Part shown: positions 54,248 through 63,939 of the stretch, in pieces
Layout: every line of letters begins with the position of its first letter
How positions within the stretch are numbered: position 1 is the first letter of the stretch
NCBI RefSeq assembly: GCF_000950575.1
Contig: NZ_CP011005.1
Span: 620,001-684,000, forward strand
Length of the DNA: 64,000 bases
Reading direction: 5' to 3'
Origin: Psychromicrobium lacuslunae
GTDB lineage: Bacteria; Actinomycetota; Actinomycetes; Actinomycetales; Micrococcaceae
Position numbers and translations under genes: made by a program
Notes under the pieces: generated by a model
What the model saw: the letters and a program-made list of their open reading frames with translations, nothing else
Database searches by the model: none
Told to the model about the DNA's origin: nothing

Positions 54248-54253
54248 ACTCTA
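54248..54253 (-). promoter_or_regulatory. Possible -10 (TAGAGT) for the M14 gene
   Basis: Minus-strand TAGAGT ends seven bases before the ATG; no separate ribosome site is seen. Confidence 0.4.
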
Positions 54254-54395
54254 GGCAGCCGAAATGGAGATATCGGGGGAGATCCCTGGGAGTTATCGGT
54301 TAACGGTTACTGATGATTAACTCGGATGTCGCATCATGACGTCGCAGGCTCCAGGCCGTCCGGCTCGGGATCCTCATTATCGCTTTAATTGTCGC

Positions 54396-54443
54396 TTAAC
54401 TGACTGAGTCACAGACGCTTTGGTCTGTGACTCAGTCAGTTAA
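54396..54443. terminator. Perfect 21-bp hairpin after sucB
   Basis: Arms 54396-54416 and 54423-54443 are exact complements around a 6-base loop. It begins 8 bases after the sucB stop in the minus direction. Confidence 0.85.
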
Positions 54444-54450
54444 AGCTAGC

Positions 54451-56262
54451 TTAGAGGCCTAGATCTGCCTCAAAAGCGCCTTCTTCCAGACGGGCCTTCA
54501 AGGTCTGCAGGAAGCGACCTGCATCGGCGCCGTCCACTAAACGGTGATCGTAGGTCATCGACAAATACATCATCTGACGAATCGCGATGGTGTCATCGCC
54601 GTTAATATCGGTGACCACGACGGGGCGCTTCACGATCGAGCCAACCCCCAGGATGGCTAGCTGCGGCTGGTTGATAATCGGGGTGTCGAACAGCGCGCCG
54701 ACCGAACCGAAGTTGGTGATCGAGAAAGTGCCGCCGGAGAGTTCATCCGGGCCGATCTTATTGTTCCGGGTTCGTGAGGCGACGTCAGCGATCTTCGAGG
54801 CCATCCCGGCCAGGTTCAGGTTACCGGCGTCGGAAATCACCGGGACCAACAGACCACGATCGGTATCTACCGCAATCGCCAGGTGCTCGGCGTCGTGGTA
54901 GGTGATCTCCTGCTTTTCCTCGTCGTAGGAAGCATTGACCTTGGGATGCTGCTTGAGCGCCTCGGCTACTGCCTTTGCGATGAACGGCAAGAAGGTCAGC
55001 TTCACGCCGCCATTCTGGGCCTGGAAAGTACCCTTAGCGACGTTGCGGAGCTTCGCGATCTTGGTCATATCGACCTCGTGTACCTGGGTGAGCTGCGCCG
55101 AGGTGTCCAAGGATTCGCGCATCCGGCGGGCGATTACCTGACGGATGCGAGGAGCTTTCTGCACGGTGCCACGTAGCGCTGCGGCCTCAGCCGAGGGCGC
55201 AGTGGATACCGCCGGAGCCGCAGCTGGGGTGCTCGGCGCGGGGCTCGACGGTGCTGCTGCAGCAGGAACAGTAGCCTTCGCTGCCTCGGCGGCTGCCAAA
55301 ACATCCTGCTTGCGGATTCGACCGCCGACGCCGGTACCGGTCAGCGAAGCCAAATCAACGCCCTGTTGATTCGCCAGCTTGCGGACCAGGGGAGTGACGT
55401 AGTTCGACTCGTTACCGCTTGCGGCTGGGGTGGCAGCGGGCGCAGCAGGAACTTCAGTGGCCGGAGCGGCGGGAGCTGATGCGGGAGCCGCGGGGGCAGC
55501 CGGAACTTCAGCGGCAGGAGCAGCCGCAGCTGGCTCAGCAGCGGGTGCAGGTGCTGGTGCCTCGGCGACAGGAGCCTCCGCAGCAGGCGCAGGAGCTTCA
55601 GTAGCGGGAGCAGGAGCGGCGTTAGCCGAACCAATCACCGCGAGCACCGAGCCAACCTCAGCGGTCTCGTCCTCGGCGACCTTGATTTCTAACAGCGTGC
55701 CAGCCACCGGTGAGGGGATTTCGGTGTCAACTTTGTCGGTGGAGACCTCAAGCAGCGGCTCATCGACCTCGACCGAATCACCGACGGCCTTGAGCCAACG
55801 AGTGACCGTGCCTTCGGTGACGCTCTCGCCCAAGGCAGGAAGTACGACGTCATGGCCTTCAGCAGCCCCGGAATCGGCAGCGGGAGCTTCAGCAGCGGGA
55901 GCTGCTTCAGCAACTGGCGTCGGAGCCTCGGCGGCAGCGGGCTCAGCCGGAGCCGCCGCCTCCGCCGCAGGCGCCTCGGCTGGGGCAGCCGGCTCCTCGG
56001 CGGCGGGGGCCGCAGCAGCGCCGTCGCCCGAACCGATCCGCACCAATGGTGCGCCAACCTCAGCGGTTTCGTCCTCGGCGACCAAGATCTCCTCAATAAC
56101 GCCCGCGATGGGGGAGGGGATTTCGGTGTCGACCTTGTCGGTGGAAACCTCCAGCAGCGGCTCGTCTACTTCGACTCGATCGCCAACCTGCTTGAGCCAG
56201 CGGGTAACCGTGCCCTCGGTGACACTTTCACCGAGGGCCGGTAAATTCACGGATTCAGACAT
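54451..56262 (-). CDS. sucB: 2-oxoglutarate dehydrogenase E2, dihydrolipoamide succinyltransferase (two lipoyl domains)
   Basis: This is the core of a 2-oxoacid dehydrogenase complex, 603 residues. Two nearly identical lipoyl domains (about 1-78 and 133-210) each carry the lipoylation lysine in [14 protein letters not shown]; Ala/Pro/Glu linkers join them. The E3-binding domain ([17 protein letters not shown]...GRIRKQDVL) lies at about 288-325, and the catalytic domain ends with [17 protein letters not shown] (His and Asp present). By sequence it could also serve pyruvate dehydrogenase; the SucB name follows actinobacterial usage. lpdA is directly upstream on the same strand, 78 bases away. 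Confidence 0.92.
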   Translation of the reverse strand: MSESVNLPALGESVTEGTVTRWLKQVGDRVEVDEPLLEVSTDKVDTEIPSPIAGVIEEILVAEDETAEVGAPLVRIGSGDGAAAAPAAEEPAAPAEAPAAEAAAPAEPAAAEAPTPVAEAAPAAEAPAADSGAAEGHDVVLPALGESVTEGTVTRWLKAVGDSVEVDEPLLEVSTDKVDTEIPSPVAGTLLEIKVAEDETAEVGSVLAVIGSANAAPAPATEAPAPAAEAPVAEAPAPAPAAEPAAAAPAAEVPAAPAAPASAPAAPATEVPAAPAATPAASGNESNYVTPLVRKLANQQGVDLASLTGTGVGGRIRKQDVLAAAEAAKATVPAAAAPSSPAPSTPAAAPAVSTAPSAEAAALRGTVQKAPRIRQVIARRMRESLDTSAQLTQVHEVDMTKIAKLRNVAKGTFQAQNGGVKLTFLPFIAKAVAEALKQHPKVNASYDEEKQEITYHDAEHLAIAVDTDRGLLVPVISDAGNLNLAGMASKIADVASRTRNNKIGPDELSGGTFSITNFGSVGALFDTPIINQPQLAILGVGSIVKRPVVVTDINGDDTIAIRQMMYLSMTYDHRLVDGADAGRFLQTLKARLEEGAFEADLGL

Positions 56263-56340
56263 GTCGTTCCCGTTTCTCCTTGTTCTTCACGAACATCATT
56301 GTGCTTTTCACGCTTCTTAGAGCCTAGTGCTTAGCGGCGA

Positions 56341-57756
56341 TTAACCGTGCAACGGCTTCCCGGCCAGGGCCATTGCGGTCTCTCCGAGGGATTCGTTCTG
56401 GGTGGGGTGCGCGTGCACCAGCTGCGCGACATCTTCCGGGTAAGCTTCCCAGTTCACCATCAACTGAGCCTCACCGATCTGCTCACCCATCCGAGCGCCA
56501 ATCATGTGCACACCAACGATGGGGCCATCCTTCTGACGGACCATCTTCACCAGACCGCTGGTGCCCAGGATTGAGCTCTTGCCATTACCGGCCAGATTGT
56601 ATTCCTGAGCTTGCACGTTCTCGGCGCCGAACTTCTCCTCGGCAGCTTTCTGAGTCAAGCCAACCGAAGCAATTTCGGGGTCGCAGTAGGTAACCTTGGG
56701 GATGTTTACGTCTTCGACGATCACCGGGTTCAGGCCGGCGATCTCTTCGGCCACGAAAATACCCTGCTGGTATCCGCGGTGCGCCAGCTGCAGGCCGGGC
56801 ACGATGTCACCGATCGCGTAGATATTGCCGACGCCGGTGTGCAAACGCTCATTCGCCAAGACGAAACCGCGATCCATCGGCACACCAGCCTCTTCGTAGC
56901 CCAGGCCTGCGGTGTTCGGTCCACGGCCAACGGCTACCAGAAGTACCTCTGCTTCAAAGGTCTTGCCGTCTACCAGGGTGACCTTGACGCCGTCGTCGTT
57001 CTGCTCAGCGCTCTGGAAGAAGGTTCCGGTGGAGAAGTTAATGCCACGCTTGCGGAAAGAGCGCTCAAGGGTCTTGATGATGGTGGCGTCCTCGTTGGGA
57101 ACCAGCGACGGCAGGCCTTCAACGATGGTGACGTCGACGCCGAAGGACTTCCAGACCGAGGCGAATTCGCAACCGATGACGCCGCCGCCGAGGATGATTG
57201 CACTCTTCGGGATGAAGTCCAGGTTGAGCGCTGCTTCGGAGGTGATGATCCGGCCACCGATCTCCAGGCCCGGCAGCGTCTTCGAGAACGAGCCCGAGGC
57301 CAACACGATGTTCTTGCCGGTGTAAACTGTGCTTTCTCCGCTGGGACCGGCAACGGTTACGGTGTTCTGCGAGGAGAGTTTGCCCTCGCCTTCAATAACG
57401 GTGATGCCCTTCTTGGACTTGATTAGTCCTTGCAAACCCTTGTATTTGCCAGCGACAATGCCATCCTTATAAGCCTTGACGGCGTTGATGTCGATGCCTT
57501 GCAGTTCGACGTTCACGCCGTACTTGGCGGAGTCTCGAGCGTGGTCCGCCAGCTCTGCTGAATGCAGCAAAGCCTTGGTTGGAATGCAGCCGGTGTGCAG
57601 GCAGGTGCCGCCCAGCTTGCTCTTCTCCACCAAGCCAACGGTGAGGCCAAGCTGAACCGCGCGCAGCGCAGTGGCATAGCCAGCGCTACCGGCGCCAAGG
57701 ATCAGAATGTCGAACTCTTGCGTACCTTGAGCCGGCTGAGCCGCATTTTCGCTCAC
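56341..57756 (-). CDS. lpdA: Dihydrolipoyl dehydrogenase (E3)
   Basis: This flavoenzyme re-oxidises the lipoyl groups of E2 and passes electrons to NAD. The 471-residue protein has the FAD motif ILGAGSAGYATALRA (16-30), redox disulfide GGTCLHTGCIPTKALLH, NAD motif AIILGGGVIGCEFASVW, and the C-terminal interface with the active His in HAHPTQNESLGE. GAGGGAG precedes the GTG start by seven bases. It is transcribed with sucB. Confidence 0.97.
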   Translation of the reverse strand: MSENAAQPAQGTQEFDILILGAGSAGYATALRAVQLGLTVGLVEKSKLGGTCLHTGCIPTKALLHSAELADHARDSAKYGVNVELQGIDINAVKAYKDGIVAGKYKGLQGLIKSKKGITVIEGEGKLSSQNTVTVAGPSGESTVYTGKNIVLASGSFSKTLPGLEIGGRIITSEAALNLDFIPKSAIILGGGVIGCEFASVWKSFGVDVTIVEGLPSLVPNEDATIIKTLERSFRKRGINFSTGTFFQSAEQNDDGVKVTLVDGKTFEAEVLLVAVGRGPNTAGLGYEEAGVPMDRGFVLANERLHTGVGNIYAIGDIVPGLQLAHRGYQQGIFVAEEIAGLNPVIVEDVNIPKVTYCDPEIASVGLTQKAAEEKFGAENVQAQEYNLAGNGKSSILGTSGLVKMVRQKDGPIVGVHMIGARMGEQIGEAQLMVNWEAYPEDVAQLVHAHPTQNESLGETAMALAGKPLHG

Positions 57757-57948
57757 GTAAACGCTCCCTCGCGTAGAGACTGCCGCCAGACTTTGATCTG
57801 AAAGCTGGCAACTTTAGTCGTTTGCTGAATACCTTCAGCATTTACCTTAGCGTTCGGCGCACTCCGTCTCCAGCCGTGACGGCCCTCGAGCGCCTTGTTG
57901 TGGTGCGATTCACGTGGGATTGTGATGCACAGGACGCCCGGAGAGCGT

Positions 57949-57990
57949 CAGTCACCTCAGCCGCAGCTCTGGCAGCGGCTGAGATGACTG
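57949..57990. terminator. Hairpin downstream of pepA
   Basis: Arms 57949-57964 and 57975-57990 pair over 16 bp with one mismatch around a 10-base loop, 26 bases beyond the pepA stop on the minus strand and about 190 bases before lpdA. Confidence 0.65.
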
Positions 57991-58015
57991 CATTGAACCC
58001 TTGGTGGGACGGCTG

Positions 58016-59554
58016 CTATTTACCGTGGCCGAGGCTCTCGGCATAACTCAGTAGGGTGCGTACGGAGACGCCGGTGCCCTGTTTCGGTGTGTAGCCATAG
58101 GCGCCGGCCTCATTAAAGGCTGGGCCAGCGATATCCAGGTGCGCCCACGGGATTTGTTCGCCGTCTTTACCCTTGCCAACGAATTCTTTGAGGAACACCG
58201 CGGCGGTCATCATGCCGCCCATTTTCTCGCCGATATTGGCCAGATCGGCCACCGGCGAGTCCAGGCTGGGGCGTAGCTCCTCGGGCAATGGCATCTGCCA
58301 GAACAATTCACCGGCTGCGGCAGCGGCAGCGGTAATCGAGGCACTGATCTCGTCGTCACCCATCACCGCCGAGTAGCGGTTGCCGAGCGCGATCATCTGC
58401 GCGCCGGTCAGCGTGGCGACGTCCAGAATGACATCCGGCTGCTCTGCTGAGCCAGCGGCCAGCCCATCCGCCATCACCAAACGACCTTCAGCGTCGGTGT
58501 TGAGTACTTCAACTGTCTTGCCGCCAAAGATGGTGATGACATCGGAGGGGCGACCAGCGGCACCAGAAGGCATGTTTTCGGCGATGCAGAGCCAAGCGGT
58601 GATTTTGGTTGGCACGCCGAGTTCAGCTGCCGCCAAGGTCGCCGTCAAGATCGCCGCGGCACCGGCCATATCGCATTTCATCGTCATCATGCCGGTGGCA
58701 GGCTTGAGAGAAAGCCCTCCCGAGTCGAAAGTGATTCCCTTGCCGACCAAGGCCAAATGCCGCTTGGCCCGGGCCGGAGAATACTCAACCTTGACTAGTC
58801 GGGGCTGCCGAGAGGAGCCTTTACCGACGCCTAAGATGCCGCCGTAGCCATCCTTTTCCAAGCGCTTCTCGTCCAGCACAGTGACCTTGACCGGCAGACC
58901 CTTGGCCAGTTCCTTGGCGGCCTGCGCGAAAGTTTCCGGGTAGAGGTGGCTGGGCGGTTCGTTGACCAGGGTGCGCGTAGCATTAACCGCTTTGCCGAGC
59001 ACACTTGCGCGGTCGAGTACGGTCTTAGCCGCCTTGGCGTTCACCGAGGTGATGATCTTGACATTCTTGACCGCAGCTTTGACTGCATCAGTTGAACTAC
59101 GACGCGCCGCGTAGCTGTAAGCGCCGAGGGCCGCCCCTTCTGCCACCGCTACCAATTCGGCCACCGAGGACGCCGGGAAGGCAAGAGCCACGGTTTCGAG
59201 CCCACTCAATTGGCGAATTGCTGAGCCAGCGGCCCGGCGCAGCGCTTCATTGCTGATGGATCCATCATTGGTTCCATCCTTGAGCGGTCCGACCCCGGCC
59301 AGCACTAGGACCTTGGCCTTGACATCGGGCAGGGCCGGCAACCGCCGCAGTTCGTCGGCCGCGCCGCTAATGCCGAGCAACTGCAGGGAGTCACTCAGCG
59401 CGCTAGCTTCCTGCTCGCTCAGCGGGTTATTGAGTAGTACCGGACCTTCTGATCCTTGACCGACAGCGATGACCAAGGCATCACTATCCAGCGAAGCGAC
59501 GATTCCCGCTTTGCTGCTCACTGAGCTGAGTGAAACAACACTATTGTCAACCAT
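58016..59554 (-). CDS. pepA: Leucyl aminopeptidase PepA (M17)
   Basis: This two-metal aminopeptidase takes N-terminal residues from peptides in the cytoplasm. ATG 59554 has GAGGAA seven bases upstream; a GTG five codons earlier is less likely because it would overlap that ribosome site. The 512-residue protein has a variable N-terminal domain and the catalytic part with GKGITFDSGGLSLKP, MKCDMAGAAA and the M17 signature NTDAEGRLVMADGL, supplying all metal ligands. It is divergent from the PAC2 gene. Confidence 0.95.
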   Translation of the reverse strand: MVDNSVVSLSSVSSKAGIVASLDSDALVIAVGQGSEGPVLLNNPLSEQEASALSDSLQLLGISGAADELRRLPALPDVKAKVLVLAGVGPLKDGTNDGSISNEALRRAAGSAIRQLSGLETVALAFPASSVAELVAVAEGAALGAYSYAARRSSTDAVKAAVKNVKIITSVNAKAAKTVLDRASVLGKAVNATRTLVNEPPSHLYPETFAQAAKELAKGLPVKVTVLDEKRLEKDGYGGILGVGKGSSRQPRLVKVEYSPARAKRHLALVGKGITFDSGGLSLKPATGMMTMKCDMAGAAAILTATLAAAELGVPTKITAWLCIAENMPSGAAGRPSDVITIFGGKTVEVLNTDAEGRLVMADGLAAGSAEQPDVILDVATLTGAQMIALGNRYSAVMGDDEISASITAAAAAAGELFWQMPLPEELRPSLDSPVADLANIGEKMGGMMTAAVFLKEFVGKGKDGEQIPWAHLDIAGPAFNEAGAYGYTPKQGTGVSVRTLLSYAESLGHGK

Positions 59555-59758
59555 TAAGAGGTTCCTCACTATTGGGGTTGTGGCTACTTTGATCGTCTTT
59601 TGATCGTAGCCGCAATGGCAGTGACTCGCTGCTGGCGTGTTCGCTGCCGGAGAATTTATTGATGATGCGGAATGTTTAGCGGCTTCAGTGACGTTACTTG
59701 AGGGAAGCTAGTTGGTAGCGCCCTAAGGCGGCTGCATCGGAGGTACGGAGGAACCGGG

Positions 59759-60703
59759 ATGAAAGATATTCAATACCAACCATTTTTGGACCCGTCGAGC
59801 CTGTATGCCACGAATGACGCACTATTCGGTGCCGCCGAACTTAAAGGGCTCAATTTGCTGATGGGCTTCAGCGGCTTTGCTGACGCCGGGCATGTGGTGA
59901 GCCAGATCAGTGCCGAACTGCTTGAACAACTCGATGCCGAACCAGTTGCTTTTTTTGATATCGACCAACTTATTGACTACCGGTCGCGACGTCCGCAGAT
60001 CAGCTTCATTGAAGATCACCTCAGCGACTACCAGCAACCGAGGCTAGCGCTTTTTAAGCTGGTTGACGGCTTGGGTCAGCCCTTCCTCTACCTGACGGGA
60101 AACGAGCCTGATCTGCAGTGGGAACGTTTTAGCGCCGCCGTGATTGAGCTGGTACGTCGCTTGGACGTTAACTTGGTGGCCTGGGTGCATTCGATTCCGA
60201 TGCCGGTGCCGCACACCCGCCCTATTGGCGTAACGGTGCACGGCAACCGTCCGGATCTGATTGAAGGGATGTCTTCGTGGAAGGCCACCGTGCAGTTGCC
60301 TTCAGCGATTGGCCACTTGCTTGAGTTGCGGCTGACCGAAGCCGGCCGGAATATTGCCGGATATGCCGTGCACGTGCCCCACTACCTGGCCGATGCTGAA
60401 TATCCCAGGGCGGCCGTGGCCGCTCTTGAATACCTGGGCGCCGCGGCCTCACTCATGCTGCCGACCGATCGGCTTCGGGAGGCCGGACGTGATGTTGAAC
60501 AGCAAATAGCGGCCCAGGTTCAGGCCTCGATCGAGGTGCAAGGCGTGGTGAGTAAGCTCGAGGAGCAGTACGATGAGCGGCAGCAGAGCATGCCGGTGAG
60601 GTCCTTGCTCGCTGGTGAGGGTGATGAGTTGCCTGATGCCGATGAGCTGGGCGCCGCCATTGAGGCTTATTTGGCTAATCAAGATCATGAGCCGGAAAGC
60701 TAG
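59759..60703 (+). CDS. PAC2 family protein
   Basis: The 314-residue protein begins after GGAGGAA and shows the PAC2 fold (archaeal/eukaryotic proteasome-assembly-chaperone-like): LNLLMGFSGFADAGHVVSQI at residues 31-50, FFDIDQLIDYRSRRPQISFIE, FLYLTGNEPDLQWERF, VAWVHSIPMPVPHTRPIGVTVHG and YAVHVPHYLADAEYPRAAVAALEYLG. The C-terminal 70 residues are acidic and helical. Its role in actinobacteria is unknown, and no proteasome genes are in this window. It is common in this phylum near the primary sigma gene. Confidence 0.88.
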   Translation: MKDIQYQPFLDPSSLYATNDALFGAAELKGLNLLMGFSGFADAGHVVSQISAELLEQLDAEPVAFFDIDQLIDYRSRRPQISFIEDHLSDYQQPRLALFKLVDGLGQPFLYLTGNEPDLQWERFSAAVIELVRRLDVNLVAWVHSIPMPVPHTRPIGVTVHGNRPDLIEGMSSWKATVQLPSAIGHLLELRLTEAGRNIAGYAVHVPHYLADAEYPRAAVAALEYLGAAASLMLPTDRLREAGRDVEQQIAAQVQASIEVQGVVSKLEEQYDERQQSMPVRSLLAGEGDELPDADELGAAIEAYLANQDHEPES

Positions 60704-60880
60704 GAACTGCTAGTTCTAGGCTGATAGAGGATGAGGATGGCCGGGGTTTTTCGCTGGCTGGGTTCTCTGACGTCACTTGACTTTTCCTTATCTGACTTCT
60801 CCTTCCGGAGTTCTTTTTCTGGTGTTTTCCTCACAACGGAGTGGCCGCCCCTGTAGTTTGCGAAGGCTTCCCCGGATGCT

Positions 60881-62119
60881 GTGAGGATGACTGCTCAGAC
60901 ACCTCTCACCATCGCCGAGCCAGCCGAGTTGCTGGCCTATTTACCGCATGCGCTTGGCTATTTCCCGGAACGTTCGCTGATGGTTGTTGGTCTGCGGGGT
61001 AAGACTATTGGTGGGACGGTGCGGGTCGATCTGCCAGACGTCAATAGCTCGCTTGAGCAGTGCCGCGAATTCTCGGAAACGGTGGCTGAATGTTTAGCGG
61101 TGGATCGCTTGGCCGATGCTAGCGTGCTGGCGTTGTTCACCGGTGTTGATTGGCTTGATGGTGAAGATCCCGGTTTTGATCGGCTGATGCTTTGTCTACG
61201 TGAGGCTTTGCAGCTCCGCGGTAAGCCGGTCTGCCAAGCCTGGTGGCTAGGCGAACGATATTTTCGGAACTATCTATGCCGCGATGAGCGATGCTGCCCC
61301 TCTCCAGGGGTGCTTTTGAGCAAGCTGAAAAGCAGTCGGCTGAACACTGAATTGGTGTTCCGGGGAAGCAGCTATTTCTCAGATCTGAGTGAAGCAACCC
61401 AGGCTCCAACGTTAAGCCGAGTGGAGCAGCTGGCGATGTATCGAGGCTTTAGCCGCAACATGCTTCGCCTGGGTGAGGCGATGGCTCGACAGCCGCTTGA
61501 GCACACTCTCAGCGACTGGAGTGCGGAAATGCGGCGACTCGGTAGAGCCCGCACGGCCGCCTGGGGCGGCAATCGTGCGGCAGGCGGAGAGGCACAGCCC
61601 TGGGAGCGCTGGGGCGGCTTAATGGCTATTTTGCAGTGCCCCCGATTCCGGGATGCCGTGCTGCTTTTGGCGCTGTGTGATGCTGCGCCGGACCAGAAAG
61701 TCGAGATCGCGGACCTGCTTCTCGGCAACACCGACTTCCGACCACCTTGGCGGACGTTGAACGGTTTACGGCAGCTCCTCCGACTGATGTCAGCTATGCA
61801 CGATTTTGTGCCTGTTCTGGAAGGTTGGGGAGCCAAGGAGGACGGTGTTTCAGAGCCGGAGCGACCGCAGCTCGCGACAGAGCAGTTCGCAACAGAGCTG
61901 CAGCAGGCAGTAGCTGCTTCTTACAGCTTATTAGGGTGGATCGAATGGAGTAGGGGCCGGGGCAGTCGGGCCGGAGCATATCTCGAAGCAGCGCTGGAGG
62001 TGCTTCCCGGCTACCGCCTGGCGGAATTGCTGACCGAGGTGCTGGGAAGCGGCCTATTGTGCAAGTGGGCTAAATCAGCGGCTACCGCTTGGCAGCGATC
62101 CGCTTCTGAAGCTGACTGA
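60881..62119 (+). CDS. DUF4192 domain protein
   Basis: This 412-residue actinobacterial protein of unknown function begins with the conserved AELLAYLPHALGYFPERSLMVVGLRG, followed by GGTVRVDLP, and has AWWLGERYFRNYLCRDERCCPSPG with four cysteines in a short stretch, possibly metal-binding. The C-terminal half (DAVLLLALCDAA, SYSLLGWIEWSRGRGSRAGAYLEAAL) is helical. The start may be GTG 60881 or ATG 60887; neither has a clear ribosome site. It stands between PAC2 and the sigma factor. Confidence 0.85.
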   Translation: MRMTAQTPLTIAEPAELLAYLPHALGYFPERSLMVVGLRGKTIGGTVRVDLPDVNSSLEQCREFSETVAECLAVDRLADASVLALFTGVDWLDGEDPGFDRLMLCLREALQLRGKPVCQAWWLGERYFRNYLCRDERCCPSPGVLLSKLKSSRLNTELVFRGSSYFSDLSEATQAPTLSRVEQLAMYRGFSRNMLRLGEAMARQPLEHTLSDWSAEMRRLGRARTAAWGGNRAAGGEAQPWERWGGLMAILQCPRFRDAVLLLALCDAAPDQKVEIADLLLGNTDFRPPWRTLNGLRQLLRLMSAMHDFVPVLEGWGAKEDGVSEPERPQLATEQFATELQQAVAASYSLLGWIEWSRGRGSRAGAYLEAALEVLPGYRLAELLTEVLGSGLLCKWAKSAATAWQRSASEAD

Positions 62120-62393
62120 TCACCGTCGCTTAGGGTGTGTTTGGTTCTCTAAGCCCGGCGTTCCGTGAGACAATGATCTAACGACCCGGTTGGGTCCGTG
62201 AATGATCTGCCACTACCTGGTTGGTGATTGCTTGAGATTCCTTTGAGGAATCTGGGAACAAGCAGGACGTTTCTGTAGTTCTATCTATAGACCCTTCAGG
62301 TGGTGATCGCCGATTTAAGTGATCACGGACTTGACAGGGTCATAGTGGTGTTACGCGCAGGTGGCACCACAGAGAGCAGCAGAAAGGTACTCA
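62120..62393 (+). promoter_or_regulatory. Sigma-factor upstream region
   Basis: This 274-base gap before the sigma gene is the longest in the window. It holds a small perfect hairpin (AGATTCC 62235-62241, GGAATCT 62247-62253), a repeated GTGATC separated by ten bases and a TTGACA near 62330, but no complete promoter that I would defend. A long leader or several promoters are likely for a primary sigma gene. Confidence 0.3.
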
Positions 62394-63770
62394 GTGTCTC
62401 CAACCGCACGTAAGGCCAGCACAGCCACCGTGAGCGCTACCCCCGAAGAACCTGCCAAGAAGCAGACGACAACTCGAACCAGCAATGCGCCGAAGGCTCT
62501 TGTCACTCCGGCCGGACGGAAGCCCGCGGGCAAGGTAGTTCCCGTCGAGGAAGCCCCGGAGAAACTCACTCCGGCGAAGAAACGTGCCGCAACCGCAGCG
62601 GCTAAGAAAACCACTGCCGACACCGAAACCCCTAAGGCCACCCGAGGCCGTAAGCCAAAGGCTGATTCGGAGAGCGAAGAGGCCGAGGTCAAGGTAGAGG
62701 ATCTCGAAGTCAGTGAAGAGACTGAGGAACCGGAAGAAGTAACCGAAGAGGGCCTCGCAGAAGTCGCTGAAGTTGCTGAAGAAGCGACGGGCTCGGGTTT
62801 TGTTTATTCAGACGCCGACGATGACGATGCGCCGGTCCAGCAGGTAATGTCGGCGGGTGCCACCGCTGACCCGGTCAAGGACTACCTGAAGCAGATCGGT
62901 AAAGTGGCGTTGCTCAATGCGGAGCAAGAAGTCGACCTGGCGCTACGCATCGAGGCGGGCCTGTACGCTGAAGAAAAGCTGGCCGCCGATGACGGCAAAA
63001 TTGCCGAGAAGCTCAAGCGCGAATACCAGTGGGTTATCCATGATGGAAAGCGCGCCAAGAACCATCTGCTGGAGGCCAATCTCCGACTCGTGGTTTCGCT
63101 GGCCAAGCGTTACACGGGCCGCGGCATGCTTTTCTTGGACCTTATCCAGGAAGGTAACCTGGGCCTGATCCGTGCCGTCGAGAAGTTTGACTACACCAAG
63201 GGCTTCAAGTTCTCGACCTACGCCACCTGGTGGATCCGTCAGGCCATCACTCGGGCGATGGCTGATCAAGCTCGGACCATTCGTATTCCGGTGCACATGG
63301 TCGAAGTGATCAATAAGCTCGCCAGGGTGCAGCGCCAGATGCTGCAGGACCTGGGCCGTGAACCAACGCCGGAAGAGCTGGCCCTGGAGCTCGATATGAC
63401 CCCTGAGAAGGTGGTCGAGGTGCAGAAGTACGGTCGAGAGCCGATTTCCTTGCACACGCCGCTGGGTGAGGATGGCGACTCTGAATTCGGCGATCTGATC
63501 GAGGACTCGGAAGCCGTGGTTCCTGCCGACGCGGTGAGCTTCACCCTGCTCCAGGAGCAACTCCACTCGGTACTCGACACGCTTTCCGAGCGTGAAGCTG
63601 GCGTGGTCGCAATGCGTTTCGGGCTCACCGACGGGCAGCCGAAGACTTTAGACGAAATCGGCAAGGTTTACGGCGTCACTCGCGAACGAATCCGACAGAT
63701 CGAATCGAAGACCATGTCGAAGCTACGGCATCCTTCGCGTTCGCAGGTACTGCGCGACTACCTCGACTAA
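62394..63770 (+). CDS. sigA: Primary RNA polymerase sigma factor (SigA/RpoD/HrdB)
   Basis: This is the housekeeping sigma-70. GTG 62394 has AGAAAGG upstream and is preferred over GTG 62361. The 458-residue protein has a Lys/Ala-rich then acidic N-terminus of about 140 residues, as in actinobacterial SigA/HrdB. Region 1.2 follows ([32 protein letters not shown]), then regions 2.1-2.4 ([62 protein letters not shown]), region 3 and region 4 with the helix-turn-helix [22 protein letters not shown]. It ends in LRDYLD, the usual end of primary sigma factors. Confidence 0.96.
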   Translation: MSPTARKASTATVSATPEEPAKKQTTTRTSNAPKALVTPAGRKPAGKVVPVEEAPEKLTPAKKRAATAAAKKTTADTETPKATRGRKPKADSESEEAEVKVEDLEVSEETEEPEEVTEEGLAEVAEVAEEATGSGFVYSDADDDDAPVQQVMSAGATADPVKDYLKQIGKVALLNAEQEVDLALRIEAGLYAEEKLAADDGKIAEKLKREYQWVIHDGKRAKNHLLEANLRLVVSLAKRYTGRGMLFLDLIQEGNLGLIRAVEKFDYTKGFKFSTYATWWIRQAITRAMADQARTIRIPVHMVEVINKLARVQRQMLQDLGREPTPEELALELDMTPEKVVEVQKYGREPISLHTPLGEDGDSEFGDLIEDSEAVVPADAVSFTLLQEQLHSVLDTLSEREAGVVAMRFGLTDGQPKTLDEIGKVYGVTRERIRQIESKTMSKLRHPSRSQVLRDYLD

Positions 63771-63826
63771 AGCGAAAAGGTTTCCGTCCTACTTCGCCGC
63801 CCCGGTGCCTGAGTTCGCGGTTTAGT

Positions 63827-63860
63827 CTCGGATTCGCTAGTAATTACTAGCGAATCCGAG
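63827..63860. repeat. Perfect 34-base palindrome after sigA
   Basis: The first 17 bases (CTCGGATTCGCTAGTAA) are the exact reverse complement of the second 17, with no loop. It lies 57 bases after the sigA stop. It can fold as a hairpin in RNA or act as a symmetric protein site. Confidence 0.75.
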
Positions 63861-63888
63861 AGGGAACGCCGAACTCAACGGGAACGTC

Positions 63889-63936
63889 TTAAATGGCTGA
63901 GGCCCACACCAAGCGGTGTGGGCCTCAGCCATTTAA
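63889..63936. terminator. Perfect 22-bp bidirectional hairpin
   Basis: Arms 63889-63910 and 63915-63936 are exact complements around AAGC. It lies 4 bases from the stop of the minus-strand gene at the window end, so it serves both converging genes. The A-rich and T-rich ends of the stem give each strand a short T-run. Confidence 0.85.
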
Positions 63937-63939
63937 GCT

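Noticed and set aside
55430-56320. Plus-strand open frame of 296 codons inside sucB
   Set aside because: It consists of Ala/Gly/Ser repeats complementary to the Ala/Pro linkers and lipoyl domains of SucB; it is an artefact of repeat composition.
62330-62360. TTGACA near 62330 as the sigA -35
   Set aside because: No acceptable -10 lies 16-19 bases downstream, so the promoter is left unassigned.
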